NCBI RefSeq assembly: GCF_002849695.1 | Contig: NZ_CP018937.1 | Coordinates: 3,596,001-3,660,000, forward strand | Source of the DNA: Bacteroides fragilis | GTDB lineage: Bacteria > Bacteroidota > Bacteroidia > Bacteroidales > Bacteroidaceae | Direction of reading: 5' to 3' | DNA: 64,000 bases | Shown here: in pieces, positions 38,600 through 47,869 of the stretch | How the letters are laid out: each line of letters begins with the position of its first letter | Position numbering within the stretch: the first letter of the stretch is position 1 | Translations under genes and position numbers: made by a program | Notes under the pieces: generated by a model | What the model was told of the DNA's origin: nothing | The model's database searches: none | What the model saw: only the letters and a program-made list of their open reading frames with translations

Positions 38600-40906
38600 A
38601 TGACAAAACCATCTTACAAACAATGGTTAGCAACCTGTGCTTTCACCGGCGCATTACTGCTGACGGGCTGTAGCCCCACTCCCGCTACCAGAGATGTTTC
38701 TATTGTACCGTTGCCAAACAAAGTGCAACAGAACCATGGTGCGTTTGTATTAACCCCAAACACCATCATCGGTACCACCAATCCAGAACTGCTTCCAGCA
38801 GCAGAGTACCTGAAAGGTATTCTGTCAGTAGCCACCGGATATAACATCCAGGTGAAAGAAGGCAAAGGAGACATCACCCTTTCTACCACTGCCATAGAAG
38901 GCAAGGAGGGAGCATATACGCTCACCGCAAAACCCGGGCAAATAGAGATTACGAGTAACTCTTACAACGGTGTGATAGCCGGTATTGAATCACTCCGCCA
39001 GTTATTTCCACCTCAGATTGAATCGAAACAGGTGGTGGACAGCGTGACATGGGCCATACCTGCCGTACAGATTGAAGATGCCCCGCGCTTCGAATGGCGT
39101 GGTATTATGCTCGACGTATCCCGCCACTTCTATACCAAAGAAGAAGTAAAAGAACTGCTTGACGTAATGGCACTTTATAAAATGAATAAGTTCCACTGGC
39201 ACCTGACAGATGACCAGGGATGGCGCATTGAAATCAAAAAATATCCGTTACTCACCGAAAAAGGAGCTTGGCGTACGTTCAATTCACACGACCGGTCATG
39301 CATGGAACTGGCTAAATCGGAAGATAACCCCGATTACCAGATTCCGGAAAACAAACTTCGCATCGTGGAAGGTGACACGCTGTATGGCGGTTATTATACA
39401 CAAGAGGATATAAAAGAGGTGATAGAATATGCCAAAGTACGCGGTATCGATATTGTTCCCGAAATCGATATGCCGGGTCACATGCTGGCAGCCGTCAGCA
39501 ATTATTCCGGAGTAGCCTGTACAGACAAAGTAGGTTGGGGAAGCACGTTCTCCTCTCCTGTTTGCCCCGGAAAAGAATCGGCAATAGAGTTTTGTAAAAA
39601 CGTATATAGCGAACTGATTGACCTGTTCCCTTATAAGTATGTGCACATCGGCGGCGATGAAGTGGAAAAGACAAACTGGAAAAAATGTCCCGACTGCCAG
39701 AAACGTATGCGAGACAACCAATTGAAGACAGAAGAAGAACTGCAAGCCTGGTTTATCCATGACATGGAGAAATTTTTCAACTCAAAAGGCAAAGAGATGA
39801 TCGGCTGGGACGAAATCATCGAAGGAGGATTAAGCCCGACTGCTACTGTCATGTGGTGGAGAAGCTGGGTCAAGGATGCTCCGAAAAAGACTACCCAACA
39901 GGGCAACTCAATCATCTTCTCCCCCAACAGCCAATTCTACCTGGATTACCAGCAAGACAAGAATTCTATACGCAATATTTATGATCTCGACCTGACGATC
40001 GAAGGAGCGACTCCTGAACAACAAAGACTTCTCAAAGGCGTACAGGGAAACATTTGGTGCGAATGGATTCCCTCACGCGAACGGATGCAATACATGGCAA
40101 TTCCACGTCTGTTGGCTATTGCCGAATTGGGATGGAGCCAGGCTTCGCAAAAAGACTGGAATGCCTTCGCGCAACGGTTGGCCAATCAGTTCGAACGCCT
40201 CAACATCATGGGTATCAATTATCGTATCCCCGATCTGGAAGGTTTCCACCGCAACAACGCTTTCATTGGTGAGGGAAGTGTTAGTGTGACTTGCCTGGAT
40301 CCGAGTGCAGATATTCGTTATACTACCGACGGAAGCATTCCGACGCTGCAATCATCCAAATACGAAGGTCCTATCCCAGTGAAAGAAACAACCGATTTTA
40401 CCTTCCGTACGTTCCGTCCTAACGGGAAAGCCGGTGATATCGCACGTACGCGTTTCATTAAGAGCGAATATGCTCCAGCCACAACTACCACTCCTTCCAG
40501 CAAAGGTCTGGAAGCTAAATGGTATGAATTTAAAGGCAGCAAATGCGCTGACATCCCCAAAGCTCCACTGAACGGAACTTATGCCATTGAGAAAATAATG
40601 ATCCCGGAAAAAGCAAAGGGAAACATCGGTTTGGTAATCAAAGGATTTATCAATGCTCCGAAAGATGACATATACACTTTTGCCCTGCTGTCTGATGACG
40701 GCAGTACCTTACTGATAGACGGTGAAGAAGTTATCAACAACGACGGACCGCACGGACCGCGCGAAGTGATTGGACAGAAAGCATTGGGCAAAGGATACCA
40801 CCCAATAGAAGTACGATACTTTGACCAAAACGGTGGACAACTGAAAATGACTGTAACAGGTAGCGAAGGAAATGAAATTCCGACAAACGACTTGTTCGCA
40901 CACTAA
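38600..40906 (+). CDS. Beta-N-acetylhexosaminidase, GH20 lipoprotein with PA14 domain
   Basis: About 768 residues from the ATG at 38600, which gives a lipoprotein signal peptide with lipobox LLLTGC (Cys24). Domains in order are a GH20b N-terminal domain (about 30-155), the GH20 barrel (about 158-500), a chitobiase-type C-terminal segment (about 560-625, DPSADIRYTTDGSIPT) and a PA14 domain (about 635-765, TFALLSDDGSTLLIDGEEV). The barrel holds HLTDDQGWRIEIKKYP and the catalytic pair Asp353-Glu354 in HIGGDEVEK. The enzyme removes terminal GlcNAc or GalNAc from glycoconjugates; the PA14 domain probably binds carbohydrate. It is a single gene, with a hairpin downstream at 40941-41000. Confidence 0.95.
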   Translation: MTKPSYKQWLATCAFTGALLLTGCSPTPATRDVSIVPLPNKVQQNHGAFVLTPNTIIGTTNPELLPAAEYLKGILSVATGYNIQVKEGKGDITLSTTAIEGKEGAYTLTAKPGQIEITSNSYNGVIAGIESLRQLFPPQIESKQVVDSVTWAIPAVQIEDAPRFEWRGIMLDVSRHFYTKEEVKELLDVMALYKMNKFHWHLTDDQGWRIEIKKYPLLTEKGAWRTFNSHDRSCMELAKSEDNPDYQIPENKLRIVEGDTLYGGYYTQEDIKEVIEYAKVRGIDIVPEIDMPGHMLAAVSNYSGVACTDKVGWGSTFSSPVCPGKESAIEFCKNVYSELIDLFPYKYVHIGGDEVEKTNWKKCPDCQKRMRDNQLKTEEELQAWFIHDMEKFFNSKGKEMIGWDEIIEGGLSPTATVMWWRSWVKDAPKKTTQQGNSIIFSPNSQFYLDYQQDKNSIRNIYDLDLTIEGATPEQQRLLKGVQGNIWCEWIPSRERMQYMAIPRLLAIAELGWSQASQKDWNAFAQRLANQFERLNIMGINYRIPDLEGFHRNNAFIGEGSVSVTCLDPSADIRYTTDGSIPTLQSSKYEGPIPVKETTDFTFRTFRPNGKAGDIARTRFIKSEYAPATTTTPSSKGLEAKWYEFKGSKCADIPKAPLNGTYAIEKIMIPEKAKGNIGLVIKGFINAPKDDIYTFALLSDDGSTLLIDGEEVINNDGPHGPREVIGQKALGKGYHPIEVRYFDQNGGQLKMTVTGSEGNEIPTNDLFAH

Positions 40907-40940
40907 AGATTCGGATCAACGAACAAAACTTCATTAATAT

Positions 40941-41000
40941 GCCATAGACTACATTGAAGGTAGGACGGACAGATTATCTACATTTAGTGTAATCTATGGC
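40941..41000 (+). terminator. Imperfect hairpin after the GH20 gene
   Basis: GCCATAGACTACATT at 40941-40955 pairs with AGTGTAATCTATGGC at 40986-41000 with two mismatches. No long T-run follows. It may form the 3' end of the GH20 transcript. Confidence 0.45.
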
Positions 41001-41100
41001 TTATATAAAAAGGATGCCGGATTCTGATGCCGACACTGATGACTTTGCATAAAAAACACATAAACTCACAAGAACTAATTGAATTATAACATATACTACT

Positions 41101-43197
41101 ATGGCAAGACTAAAGCTCGGCATTCTTACTTGGACAATTTGTTTTTCAATGACTGCCTTTTCACAAACAACCACTTCTTTAAGGTCGAAAATATTAGCAT
41201 TAGACGATTATCAGGATGCTCCACAACTGTGGAAACTGTATAACGATTCTTCTTCTGTGATGGATGAAGCAACCCGGTTACATGCAAAAGTATCATTGAA
41301 TTATTATTTTAATCGCCCCGACGAAATGCTTCAATGCGTAGACTCTCTCCTCACTCTATATCCGGAAGAATGTACTCCGGAACAAAAGTTGGCCTATTGT
41401 TATGCCAAAACAGAGAAACTTCTGGAAAAAGGGAACTACAGACAACTCAATGCCTGGTGGCAGACCTTGCGCAAAGATAAAAGGCTCTACCAGGCGATAG
41501 AAAGAAAAGGAAACTTCCTTTGTTCAGAAAAAACAATCCAAGGTTTATCGGAAAAAAATAATTTCCGGATAGATTTTCCAGGAACATCCTGTACACTTCC
41601 TACAAGTTATACATATCCGTTAATACTCTCAATGAAAATAAATGAAACCGAATTGCCTAACACCATCTTCGATACAGGAGCACCCTATACTTTTCTCACT
41701 CAGGAGATGGCACGCAAATGTAACGTGACATGTATGGGAGATACCATATCCGTAAACAGCATGTTCGGTACTTCACAAGCTACCACCGGTTTCGTAGAGA
41801 CTTTACAATTGGGTAATATCACTTTCCACAACACGGTAGTCCATGTTTCTCTTGTTGAAAAGGATCCTATCTTTTCCGGTCACGACGCCATCTTAGGAAT
41901 AAAAGAACTCCGGAGAATCTCTAAAATAGAATTCGAATTTGGCAAATTAACTTTCAAAAAAGAGGAGCAAAGGCAGCCCATCGATCCCAATATATGTTTC
42001 GCAGAAACCGGTTGTGTTTTTCTATTCGCGAACAACCGGAGTTATCTATTAGACACAGGCGGAGAAGGAAGTTTCATACACACACCGGACACGGCTTCCG
42101 TCAAAGTGATGGACGTGAATGATTGTCCGGTACAATTCTTCAATACATATACAGCGGATTCCATAACCAGACAATCCGGATTATTAGGGTTTCCATTCTT
42201 CTACGGATTCGAAACCTGTACACTCAACTTCGACCGTATGAACTTCTCCGGCAAAGATTATCAGTTACGTAAAAGTTATTCGGAATATATCAATAGCGGA
42301 GACATTATGGGCTTGGATGCTCAATATGAACGGATAGAGAAAACTACCGACGAAATAGGCAGATGGCTCACCAATGCATTTATCGGGTTTATGAAAAATA
42401 ATCCGGAAAGCTGTATCCACTACACAGACAGTTTGTTAGGCAAATACCAACAGGAGCTTGGGGGAAGTATACTTTCTATACTCAACCTGCGTGCCGCTTC
42501 ATTAGCCTATCTGGGAATGTATAAAGAGGCAAGCGAATTAATGAAAATCTGTGCACAAGCTGTCCCTGACATAATAAACGGATACAATAAATGCGTAGCT
42601 TTAGAGCCTTTCGGTGCACAGCGGCTCATTTGGACAAAACCGGAAGTATCTATCAGTACTACTCTTGATGAAAAAGGACTTTTAGTAAGGGGAAAGATAA
42701 ATGAAATAAAAAGTAAGCTCTACTTTGCTCCAGACCACAGTTTTTCAAGTATATCGGAAGCCGATGCCCAGAAACTTAAAATGAAAATCATTGAATTTGA
42801 AGACAGTACTGGTAAAGGTGGCAAAAAGCGCATGGCAATAGCCGATGAATTGAGGTTAGGTGACCTATTAATAAACAATGTACAGTTCGACATCGCAGAG
42901 GAAACAGAAATTGTATTAGGGAACACTTTCATACGCCTGCTTCCTCAGTTTTCTATTGAAAATCAAAGGATCGTATTGGTACAACACCCTCAGACCTATC
43001 CCAATGCCAAACAATACCCGCTACTGTTGATAAACTATACATTCTGTTTCCGTGATCCGGACGACAATACAAAACGGTATTCGATAGGTAATCCCACTAC
43101 TCCCAATGCCCAACAGATTTCTTTGCAGGAATTAAGCAGAGCAAACAAAAAAGTAGTATTCGATGTAGAGCACATGAAACTATCAGAACTTAACTAA
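41101..43197 (+). CDS. Secreted retropepsin-like aspartyl protease with three repeat units
   Basis: This 698-residue protein has a signal peptide (1-21, ending AFSQ) and an N-terminal helical, TPR-like region (about 25-150). Two retropepsin-like units then carry intact catalytic DTG motifs: Asp191 in TIFDTGAPYTFLT and Asp318 in YLLDTGGEGSFI. They have matching family segments AILGIKEL and GLLGFPFF about 50-75 residues later. A helical insert at about 410-500 precedes a third unit (YFAPDHSFSSIS, then EIVLGNTFIRLLP) in which the DTG is lost. Two active half-sites in one chain could form a pepsin-like pair. The substrate is unknown; location is periplasmic or extracellular. It is transcribed alone. 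Confidence 0.82.
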   Translation: MARLKLGILTWTICFSMTAFSQTTTSLRSKILALDDYQDAPQLWKLYNDSSSVMDEATRLHAKVSLNYYFNRPDEMLQCVDSLLTLYPEECTPEQKLAYCYAKTEKLLEKGNYRQLNAWWQTLRKDKRLYQAIERKGNFLCSEKTIQGLSEKNNFRIDFPGTSCTLPTSYTYPLILSMKINETELPNTIFDTGAPYTFLTQEMARKCNVTCMGDTISVNSMFGTSQATTGFVETLQLGNITFHNTVVHVSLVEKDPIFSGHDAILGIKELRRISKIEFEFGKLTFKKEEQRQPIDPNICFAETGCVFLFANNRSYLLDTGGEGSFIHTPDTASVKVMDVNDCPVQFFNTYTADSITRQSGLLGFPFFYGFETCTLNFDRMNFSGKDYQLRKSYSEYINSGDIMGLDAQYERIEKTTDEIGRWLTNAFIGFMKNNPESCIHYTDSLLGKYQQELGGSILSILNLRAASLAYLGMYKEASELMKICAQAVPDIINGYNKCVALEPFGAQRLIWTKPEVSISTTLDEKGLLVRGKINEIKSKLYFAPDHSFSSISEADAQKLKMKIIEFEDSTGKGGKKRMAIADELRLGDLLINNVQFDIAEETEIVLGNTFIRLLPQFSIENQRIVLVQHPQTYPNAKQYPLLLINYTFCFRDPDDNTKRYSIGNPTTPNAQQISLQELSRANKKVVFDVEHMKLSELN

Positions 43198-43346
43198 ATT
43201 CAGAAAGTGAGAGTGTGTTCTATAACTGATAAAAAATAAAATAGTGAAAATATTAACATTGTTAATGCCATTTCCAAGGTATTTCTTTTCTGCATGCAAA
43301 GAACAAGACTTTTGCGCGTAAAAGACTTATTCTTCCCTATTGGAAC

Positions 43347-43375
43347 GCTTGTTTTAACTTTGTGTTAAAACAAGC
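43347..43375. terminator. Hairpin between protease and truncated DUF1016 genes
   Basis: GCTTGTTTTAAC (43347-43358) and its perfect complement (43364-43375) enclose the loop TTTGT. It lies in the 296-base gap between convergent genes. The rest of that gap shows nothing recognisable. Confidence 0.55.
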
Positions 43376-43493
43376 ATTCTCCAAGCGTAACACTAAAGTT
43401 TATAATCAACTGATTTTTAGCACAAATAGAGTAATAACGATTTCTTCGACTGGAAATTTCAGCCATACTGTTTCAATGGAGATACTTGTCGTT

Positions 43494-44231
43494 TTAGCAA
43501 GTTACAAAAGTCATGATGAACTTCTTTACGTTGGCAACAATCGCCTTTTCTACTATCTTTTCGTCCAAATCCTCTTCCTGCTCATTCAGTTCCTCCACAT
43601 TGATGAAATCCAGCAGGTATTCATCTTTGAATGAACAAACAGCTTTTAGCGCTTGCTTAGTATCAGGCAATGTTTGCGCGAAATTGTTAGGCAAAGTTCC
43701 CCGATGGCTGTAGAGGTCTGCTTTTAAATAATCCCTTAAAGTGTATTTACTCCAATAGCGAGTAGCGCACTCATGTATATAAAATAGCCTTGCTTCCAAA
43801 GTCTTAGCTTTGGATATTATTTCGGTATGATGACTAAAACCGATTGAAAGGAAATCAGCCCAATTGAATTCATCAGCCAGTGGCTGGCGAATTACGCTCA
43901 ACAGCAATTTTTCATCTAATACCAAATCGCCAGCCAATGGCTGGCGATTTAAAACAGGTTCCCATTCTTCATAGAAAACTCGCATATTCTTTATATTCGA
44001 AGTTGAAAATCCCCTTAGCCCCGGCAATTCTTTTTGCAACAGAGAAGATATTTGCTCTATTGCTCCTTTACCCCAAAAGCCTATACGGGAATTTTTCGAC
44101 ACGTAACGTCCGATGCCGTAATAAAGAGATAGCTGTTCTTTGTTCACCGATGTGGCTGCACGGTACTGGCTGCGCAGAATAGCTTCTTTTATGATCTTTA
44201 CTGCTTCTCTATAATTCTGATTTATATCCAT
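43494..44231 (-). pseudogene. DUF1016/YhcG-family nuclease, C-terminally truncated
   Basis: About 245 residues from the ATG at 44231 match the N-terminal part of the DUF1016 (YhcG) family (LYYGIGRYVSKNSRIGFWGK, GFSTSNIKNMRVFYEEW, YSHRGTLPNNFAQTLP). The frame stops right after EKAIVANVKKFIM, the helix that precedes the PD-(D/E)XK nuclease core. The catalytic strand sequences of the family, and about 100 further residues, are missing and not found in other frames downstream. Two in-frame palindromes encode RQPLAGD and RQPLADE about 19 residues apart. The product is probably inactive as a nuclease. The longer frame to 44318 includes low-quality leader codons. Confidence 0.75.
43867..43950. repeat. 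Pair of palindromic repeats inside the DUF1016 reading frame
   Basis: At 43924-43950 AAATCGCCAGCCA and its exact complement flank one central A. At 43867-43893 a related palindrome with two mismatches carries the same core GCCAGTGGCTGGC. Both are read in the same frame on the minus strand as (N/I)RQPLA(G/D)(D/E). The spacing is 57 bases, a multiple of three, so the reading frame is kept. Confidence 0.8.
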
Positions 44232-44361
44232 TTGCGTTTTGTTATATGCGACAAAAGTACAAAAATAATGCTGGCGAAAAGAGAACAAAGGTGTTTTTCT
44301 CTTTTCGCCAGCATACATATTTTGCTGTTGCTGTTCATGGAAAGAGGTTTAGTTAATTCAG

Positions 44362-45246
44362 CTATTTCTTTCTCTTCTTCAACAACTGATAACTGTTGAT
44401 GATATTCTGCCATAAAACATAACTCCCCGGTCCCACAGCCGAAAGTGGATTCAGATAAGTATGAGCCATCCAAATGGCAAGAATCGTATTCTTCTGCCCC
44501 AAAGCTTGTCCTCCACTGATTCGGTCATTATAGACACTACCCAAGGTTTTCCCTAAAAAGAATTGCAAGCAACAAGTTATCAAAGCAACTACTGCAATCA
44601 TGATTTCCGTCAGTCCGTCCGCCGGATCGTTAATCAGCGAATAAATAGTTTGTGCCGTTACGATGGCAAGAGAAATACCCCACAAATAAAATGCTAATTC
44701 GTGATAGCTTAACAATACCTGATGAACTTGGGGAATGAACTTCTGCAGAAACCAGGCCACCAGAAAAGGACAAATCAACAATGGAAAGACTTTACTCAAA
44801 ATAACCAGAAATGCATCTATAAAACTAATATCCGGATTTGCCTCTATTAACGGAAAGAAAATAGGAACTGCAACAGCTACCCCAATATTTGCAATCAACG
44901 TATAAGTAGTCAGACTGGCAGCACTTCCACCCAATTTAGAAGTAATGACCGCCGCTGCCGTAGCTGTAGGACAAATGACACAAACCATTGCTCCCTCCGC
45001 TACAATTTTATTAAAACGATAAAGAAGAAGATAAACCGCCAATGAACCGAATATCTGGATCAACAAAAGCCACAAATGTAAGGGTTTAGGCTTTAGATCA
45101 CAAGGAGATACTTTACAAAAAGTAAGCAGTAACATAGTGAAAATCAGTATCGGAGTCAAAAAAGAAAGGCTGATAAATACAGGATAACCAATGGCGCCTA
45201 ACAACATCGCTACCGGAAGCGTCCAATTTTTCAAGAACTTCAGCAT
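44362..45246 (-). CDS. Bile acid:sodium symporter (BASS)-type permease
   Basis: About 294 residues from the ATG at 45246 (MLKFLKNWTLPVAMLLG), with nine or ten hydrophobic segments. The pattern matches the BASS/SBF superfamily, including CPTATAAAVITSKLGG in the middle, an unwound-helix type motif, and GQALGQKNTILAIWMAHTYL near the end. Relatives carry bile acids, pantoate or other organic anions with sodium; the substrate here is unknown. The longer frame to 45345 overlaps the amiC promoter region and is less likely. The gene is divergent from amiC. Confidence 0.85.
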   Translation of the reverse strand: MLKFLKNWTLPVAMLLGAIGYPVFISLSFLTPILIFTMLLLTFCKVSPCDLKPKPLHLWLLLIQIFGSLAVYLLLYRFNKIVAEGAMVCVICPTATAAAVITSKLGGSAASLTTYTLIANIGVAVAVPIFFPLIEANPDISFIDAFLVILSKVFPLLICPFLVAWFLQKFIPQVHQVLLSYHELAFYLWGISLAIVTAQTIYSLINDPADGLTEIMIAVVALITCCLQFFLGKTLGSVYNDRISGGQALGQKNTILAIWMAHTYLNPLSAVGPGSYVLWQNIINSYQLLKKRKK

Positions 45247-45332
45247 CGTTATATCATTTAAATTTCGAGTGCAAAGTAAGGTAAAAAACTCAAAACTTAA
45301 CACTAAATAGTGAGTTTTCAACAAAATTCTGC

Positions 45333-45340
45333 TACATTTG
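45333..45340 (+). promoter_or_regulatory. Putative -7 box of amiC-mlaD
   Basis: TACATTTG lies 15 bases before the ATG at 45355, giving a very short leader. It supports the ATG at 45355 over the one at 45310, which lies upstream of the box. Confidence 0.55.
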
Positions 45341-45354
45341 CACATTATTTTTAT

Positions 45355-46608
45355 ATGGAACTACGTAGACCACACATATTATATATACTGATTTGCCTTT
45401 GGCTACTCGTTTCTCCACTAAACGTCGGTAGTACCTGGGCAAAAGATTTTGTTGTCGTTATTGACGCCGGACACGGCGGTCATGATCCCGGAGCCATCGG
45501 AAAGATATCTAAAGAAAAAAACATCAATCTGAAGGTAGCATTGAAATTGGGAAATCAGATTAAGCAAAACTGCAACGACGTAAAAGTAGTATATACCCGC
45601 AGCAAAGATGTTTTTATACCACTGGATCGCCGTGCCGAAATTGCCAATAATGCCAAAGCCGATCTATTTATTTCAATCCACACCAATGCTTTAGCCAATA
45701 ACCGGACAGCCAAAGGTGCTTCTACCTGGACATTAGGTTTGGCCAAATCGGATGCCAACCTGGAAGTTGCCAAACGGGAGAACTCTGTAATCTTATATGA
45801 AGATGATTATAAAACCCGTTACGCAGGTTTCAACCCTAATTCTGCAGAATCATATATCATCTTCGAATTCATGCAAGATAAATATATGGAGCAGAGTGTG
45901 CATCTGGCATCTCTGGTTCAAAAACAGTTTCGCCATCATTGCAAACGGATAGACCGTGGTGTACACCAAGCCGGGTTTCTGGTATTAAAGGCCAGTGCCA
46001 TGCCAAGTATTCTCGTTGAGCTTGGTTTCATTTCCACTCCTGAAGAGGAACGCTATCTGAATACGGATGAAGGAACTACTACTTTGGCAAGAGGAATCTA
46101 TCGGGCATTTCTGGCTTATAAAAGAGAACACGAAATCCGTTTGACCGGTGCCAGTCGTACCATTTTGCCAAATGATGACGAAGAAGCTACAGAAGCACCT
46201 GTGATTGCACAGACAAATAGTGCACAAGAAAAAGCAGCAGAAGGACCTAAAAACTCTTCACGTCCCAAAGAGTTAATAGCAGAAGCGAAAACTCAACGTC
46301 CAATTGTTGCAGAAAGCACAACAAACGACTCCGAAATTACGTTTAAGATACAAATACTTACTTCCTCACGTCCATTGGCCAAAAATGACAAACGACTGAA
46401 GGGATTGAAAGACGTAGATTACTATAAAGAAGACGGAATATACAAATACACTTACGGGGCATCTCCTGATTATAACAAGGTGCTGCGGACGCGCCGTAAT
46501 ACGGTGACTCCATTATTTAAGGATGCTTTCATCATTGCATTCCGCAACGGAGAGAAAATGAATATCAATGAGGCTATAGCCGAATTTAAGAAAAGAAGAA
46601 ATAAATAA
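45355..46608 (+). CDS. amiC: N-acetylmuramoyl-L-alanine amidase
   Basis: About 417 residues, with a signal anchor or peptide (ILYILICLWLLVSPLNVG) followed by an Amidase_3 domain at about residues 30-255. Zinc-site residues are visible in VVIDAGHGGHDPGA, FISIHTNA and the catalytic Glu in SILVELGFIS. A low-complexity linker follows (about 265-325). The C-terminal domain (FKIQILTSSRPL, about 330-410) resembles a degenerate SPOR-like peptidoglycan-binding fold. It cleaves the stem peptide from muramic acid during cell separation. mlaD follows 19 bases later, an arrangement typical of Bacteroidota. The symbol is by similarity. Confidence 0.9.
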   Translation: MELRRPHILYILICLWLLVSPLNVGSTWAKDFVVVIDAGHGGHDPGAIGKISKEKNINLKVALKLGNQIKQNCNDVKVVYTRSKDVFIPLDRRAEIANNAKADLFISIHTNALANNRTAKGASTWTLGLAKSDANLEVAKRENSVILYEDDYKTRYAGFNPNSAESYIIFEFMQDKYMEQSVHLASLVQKQFRHHCKRIDRGVHQAGFLVLKASAMPSILVELGFISTPEEERYLNTDEGTTTLARGIYRAFLAYKREHEIRLTGASRTILPNDDEEATEAPVIAQTNSAQEKAAEGPKNSSRPKELIAEAKTQRPIVAESTTNDSEITFKIQILTSSRPLAKNDKRLKGLKDVDYYKEDGIYKYTYGASPDYNKVLRTRRNTVTPLFKDAFIIAFRNGEKMNINEAIAEFKKRRNK

Positions 46609-46627
46609 AAAGACTAAATAACAAAAC

Positions 46628-47521
46628 ATGAAACTCATTACGAAAGAAGTCAGAATAGGAATAGCAGGTATTGCAGCCTTGTGCTTACTCGTTTTCGGAA
46701 TTAACTATCTGAAGGGCATTAATATGTTTAAGCCTGCCAGCTATTTTTATGTAAAATTCCATAATGTAAACGGTCTGGCACAGTCCAGCCCGGTATTTGC
46801 CGACGGTGTCCGTGTAGGTATTGTCCGTGATATTGCCTATGATTACAACCAACCGGAAAATGTCATCGTGGAAGTAGAAGTAGACACTGATCTTCGCATA
46901 CCGAAAGGAAGCTCTGCCGAATTGGTGCCCGAACTGATGGGAGGAGTAAGAATGAATATCTTATTGGCTAATAATCCGCGCGAACGTTATATGGTAGGTG
47001 ATACAATTCCCGGAACTCTGAACAACGGAATGATGGAAAAGGTAGCGGCTATGATGCCCGCCGTAGAAAAGATGCTACCTAAATTAGATTCTATCCTCAC
47101 TTCACTGAACACGATTATGGCGGATCAAAGTATCCCGGCAACTCTGCATTCTATTGAAAAGACGACGGCCAATCTGGAAGTTACCAGCCGCCAGCTGAAA
47201 GTATTGATGAATAATGATATTCCACAATTAACAGGGAAGCTGAATACCATCGGAGACAACTTTATCGTAATCAGTGGCAATCTGAAAGAAATTGATTATG
47301 CCACTACGTTCAAAAAAATAGACGCAACCCTTAGTAACGCAAAAATGCTTACAGAAAAGCTTAACAGCAAAGACAACACCGTTGGTTTGCTGCTAAACGA
47401 TCCACAATTATACAATAACCTGAACCAAACTACCATCAATGCAGCAAGTTTGCTTGAAGACCTGAAGGAACATCCCAAACGATATGTCCACTTCTCCCTA
47501 TTTGGCAAAAAAGATAAGTAG
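46628..47521 (+). CDS. mlaD: MlaD-family (MCE-domain) lipid transport protein
   Basis: This 297-residue protein has an N-terminal membrane anchor (VRIGIAGIAALCLLVFGINYL) and one MCE domain at about residues 38-118 (YFYVKFHNVNGLAQSSPVFA, DGVRVGIVRDI). A helical C-terminal region of about 170 residues follows, with heptad-like stretches. MCE proteins form hexameric rings or tunnels that carry phospholipids between membranes. The partner genes mlaE and mlaF (permease and ATPase) are not in the window. It is translated from the amiC transcript. Confidence 0.92.
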   Translation: MKLITKEVRIGIAGIAALCLLVFGINYLKGINMFKPASYFYVKFHNVNGLAQSSPVFADGVRVGIVRDIAYDYNQPENVIVEVEVDTDLRIPKGSSAELVPELMGGVRMNILLANNPRERYMVGDTIPGTLNNGMMEKVAAMMPAVEKMLPKLDSILTSLNTIMADQSIPATLHSIEKTTANLEVTSRQLKVLMNNDIPQLTGKLNTIGDNFIVISGNLKEIDYATTFKKIDATLSNAKMLTEKLNSKDNTVGLLLNDPQLYNNLNQTTINAASLLEDLKEHPKRYVHFSLFGKKDK

Positions 47522-47869
47522 GTGAAACCTCTTAAATAGAATTTATCTAAATAAGCGCCTACAAAACAAGGACAGGATGAAATCCTTTAAAAGTCTATCC
47601 ATAGACAGAAAGGATATCTGTACCGGCTATCAGGTTCAAGAATAGTATGTGGAAATTTATCTGATAAACAATTAATTAATAAGTAGTTACAAAAAAGCAA
47701 TAGCTTCCGGCAAGGGGTATTTTACAGGAAAATGATAAGTCATTGAAAGTAAACACATTATTCTTTCAGTGAGAAATACAAGAAAAAAGAGATTTGTTTT
47801 TCTCAAATAAGATTCCCAATTTTGCAATCGTAGAAGTTTTGCTTAATTAATAAATGTATTACAGCCGCT
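47522..47869. other. Intergenic region upstream of dnaA
   Basis: These 348 AT-rich bases separate mlaD and dnaA. The dnaA promoter (47793-47824) is at the right end. I searched by eye for clusters of TTATCCACA-type DnaA boxes and for AT-rich 13-mers typical of a replication origin and found no convincing set. GTCTATCCATAGAC near 47593 is a short palindrome. Confidence 0.5.
47793..47824 (+). promoter_or_regulatory. Promoter of dnaA
   Basis: -33 TTTG (47793-47796), a 20-base spacer and CAATTTTG (47817-47824), one mismatch from TAnnTTTG, lie 45 bases before the ATG of dnaA. Confidence 0.55.
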
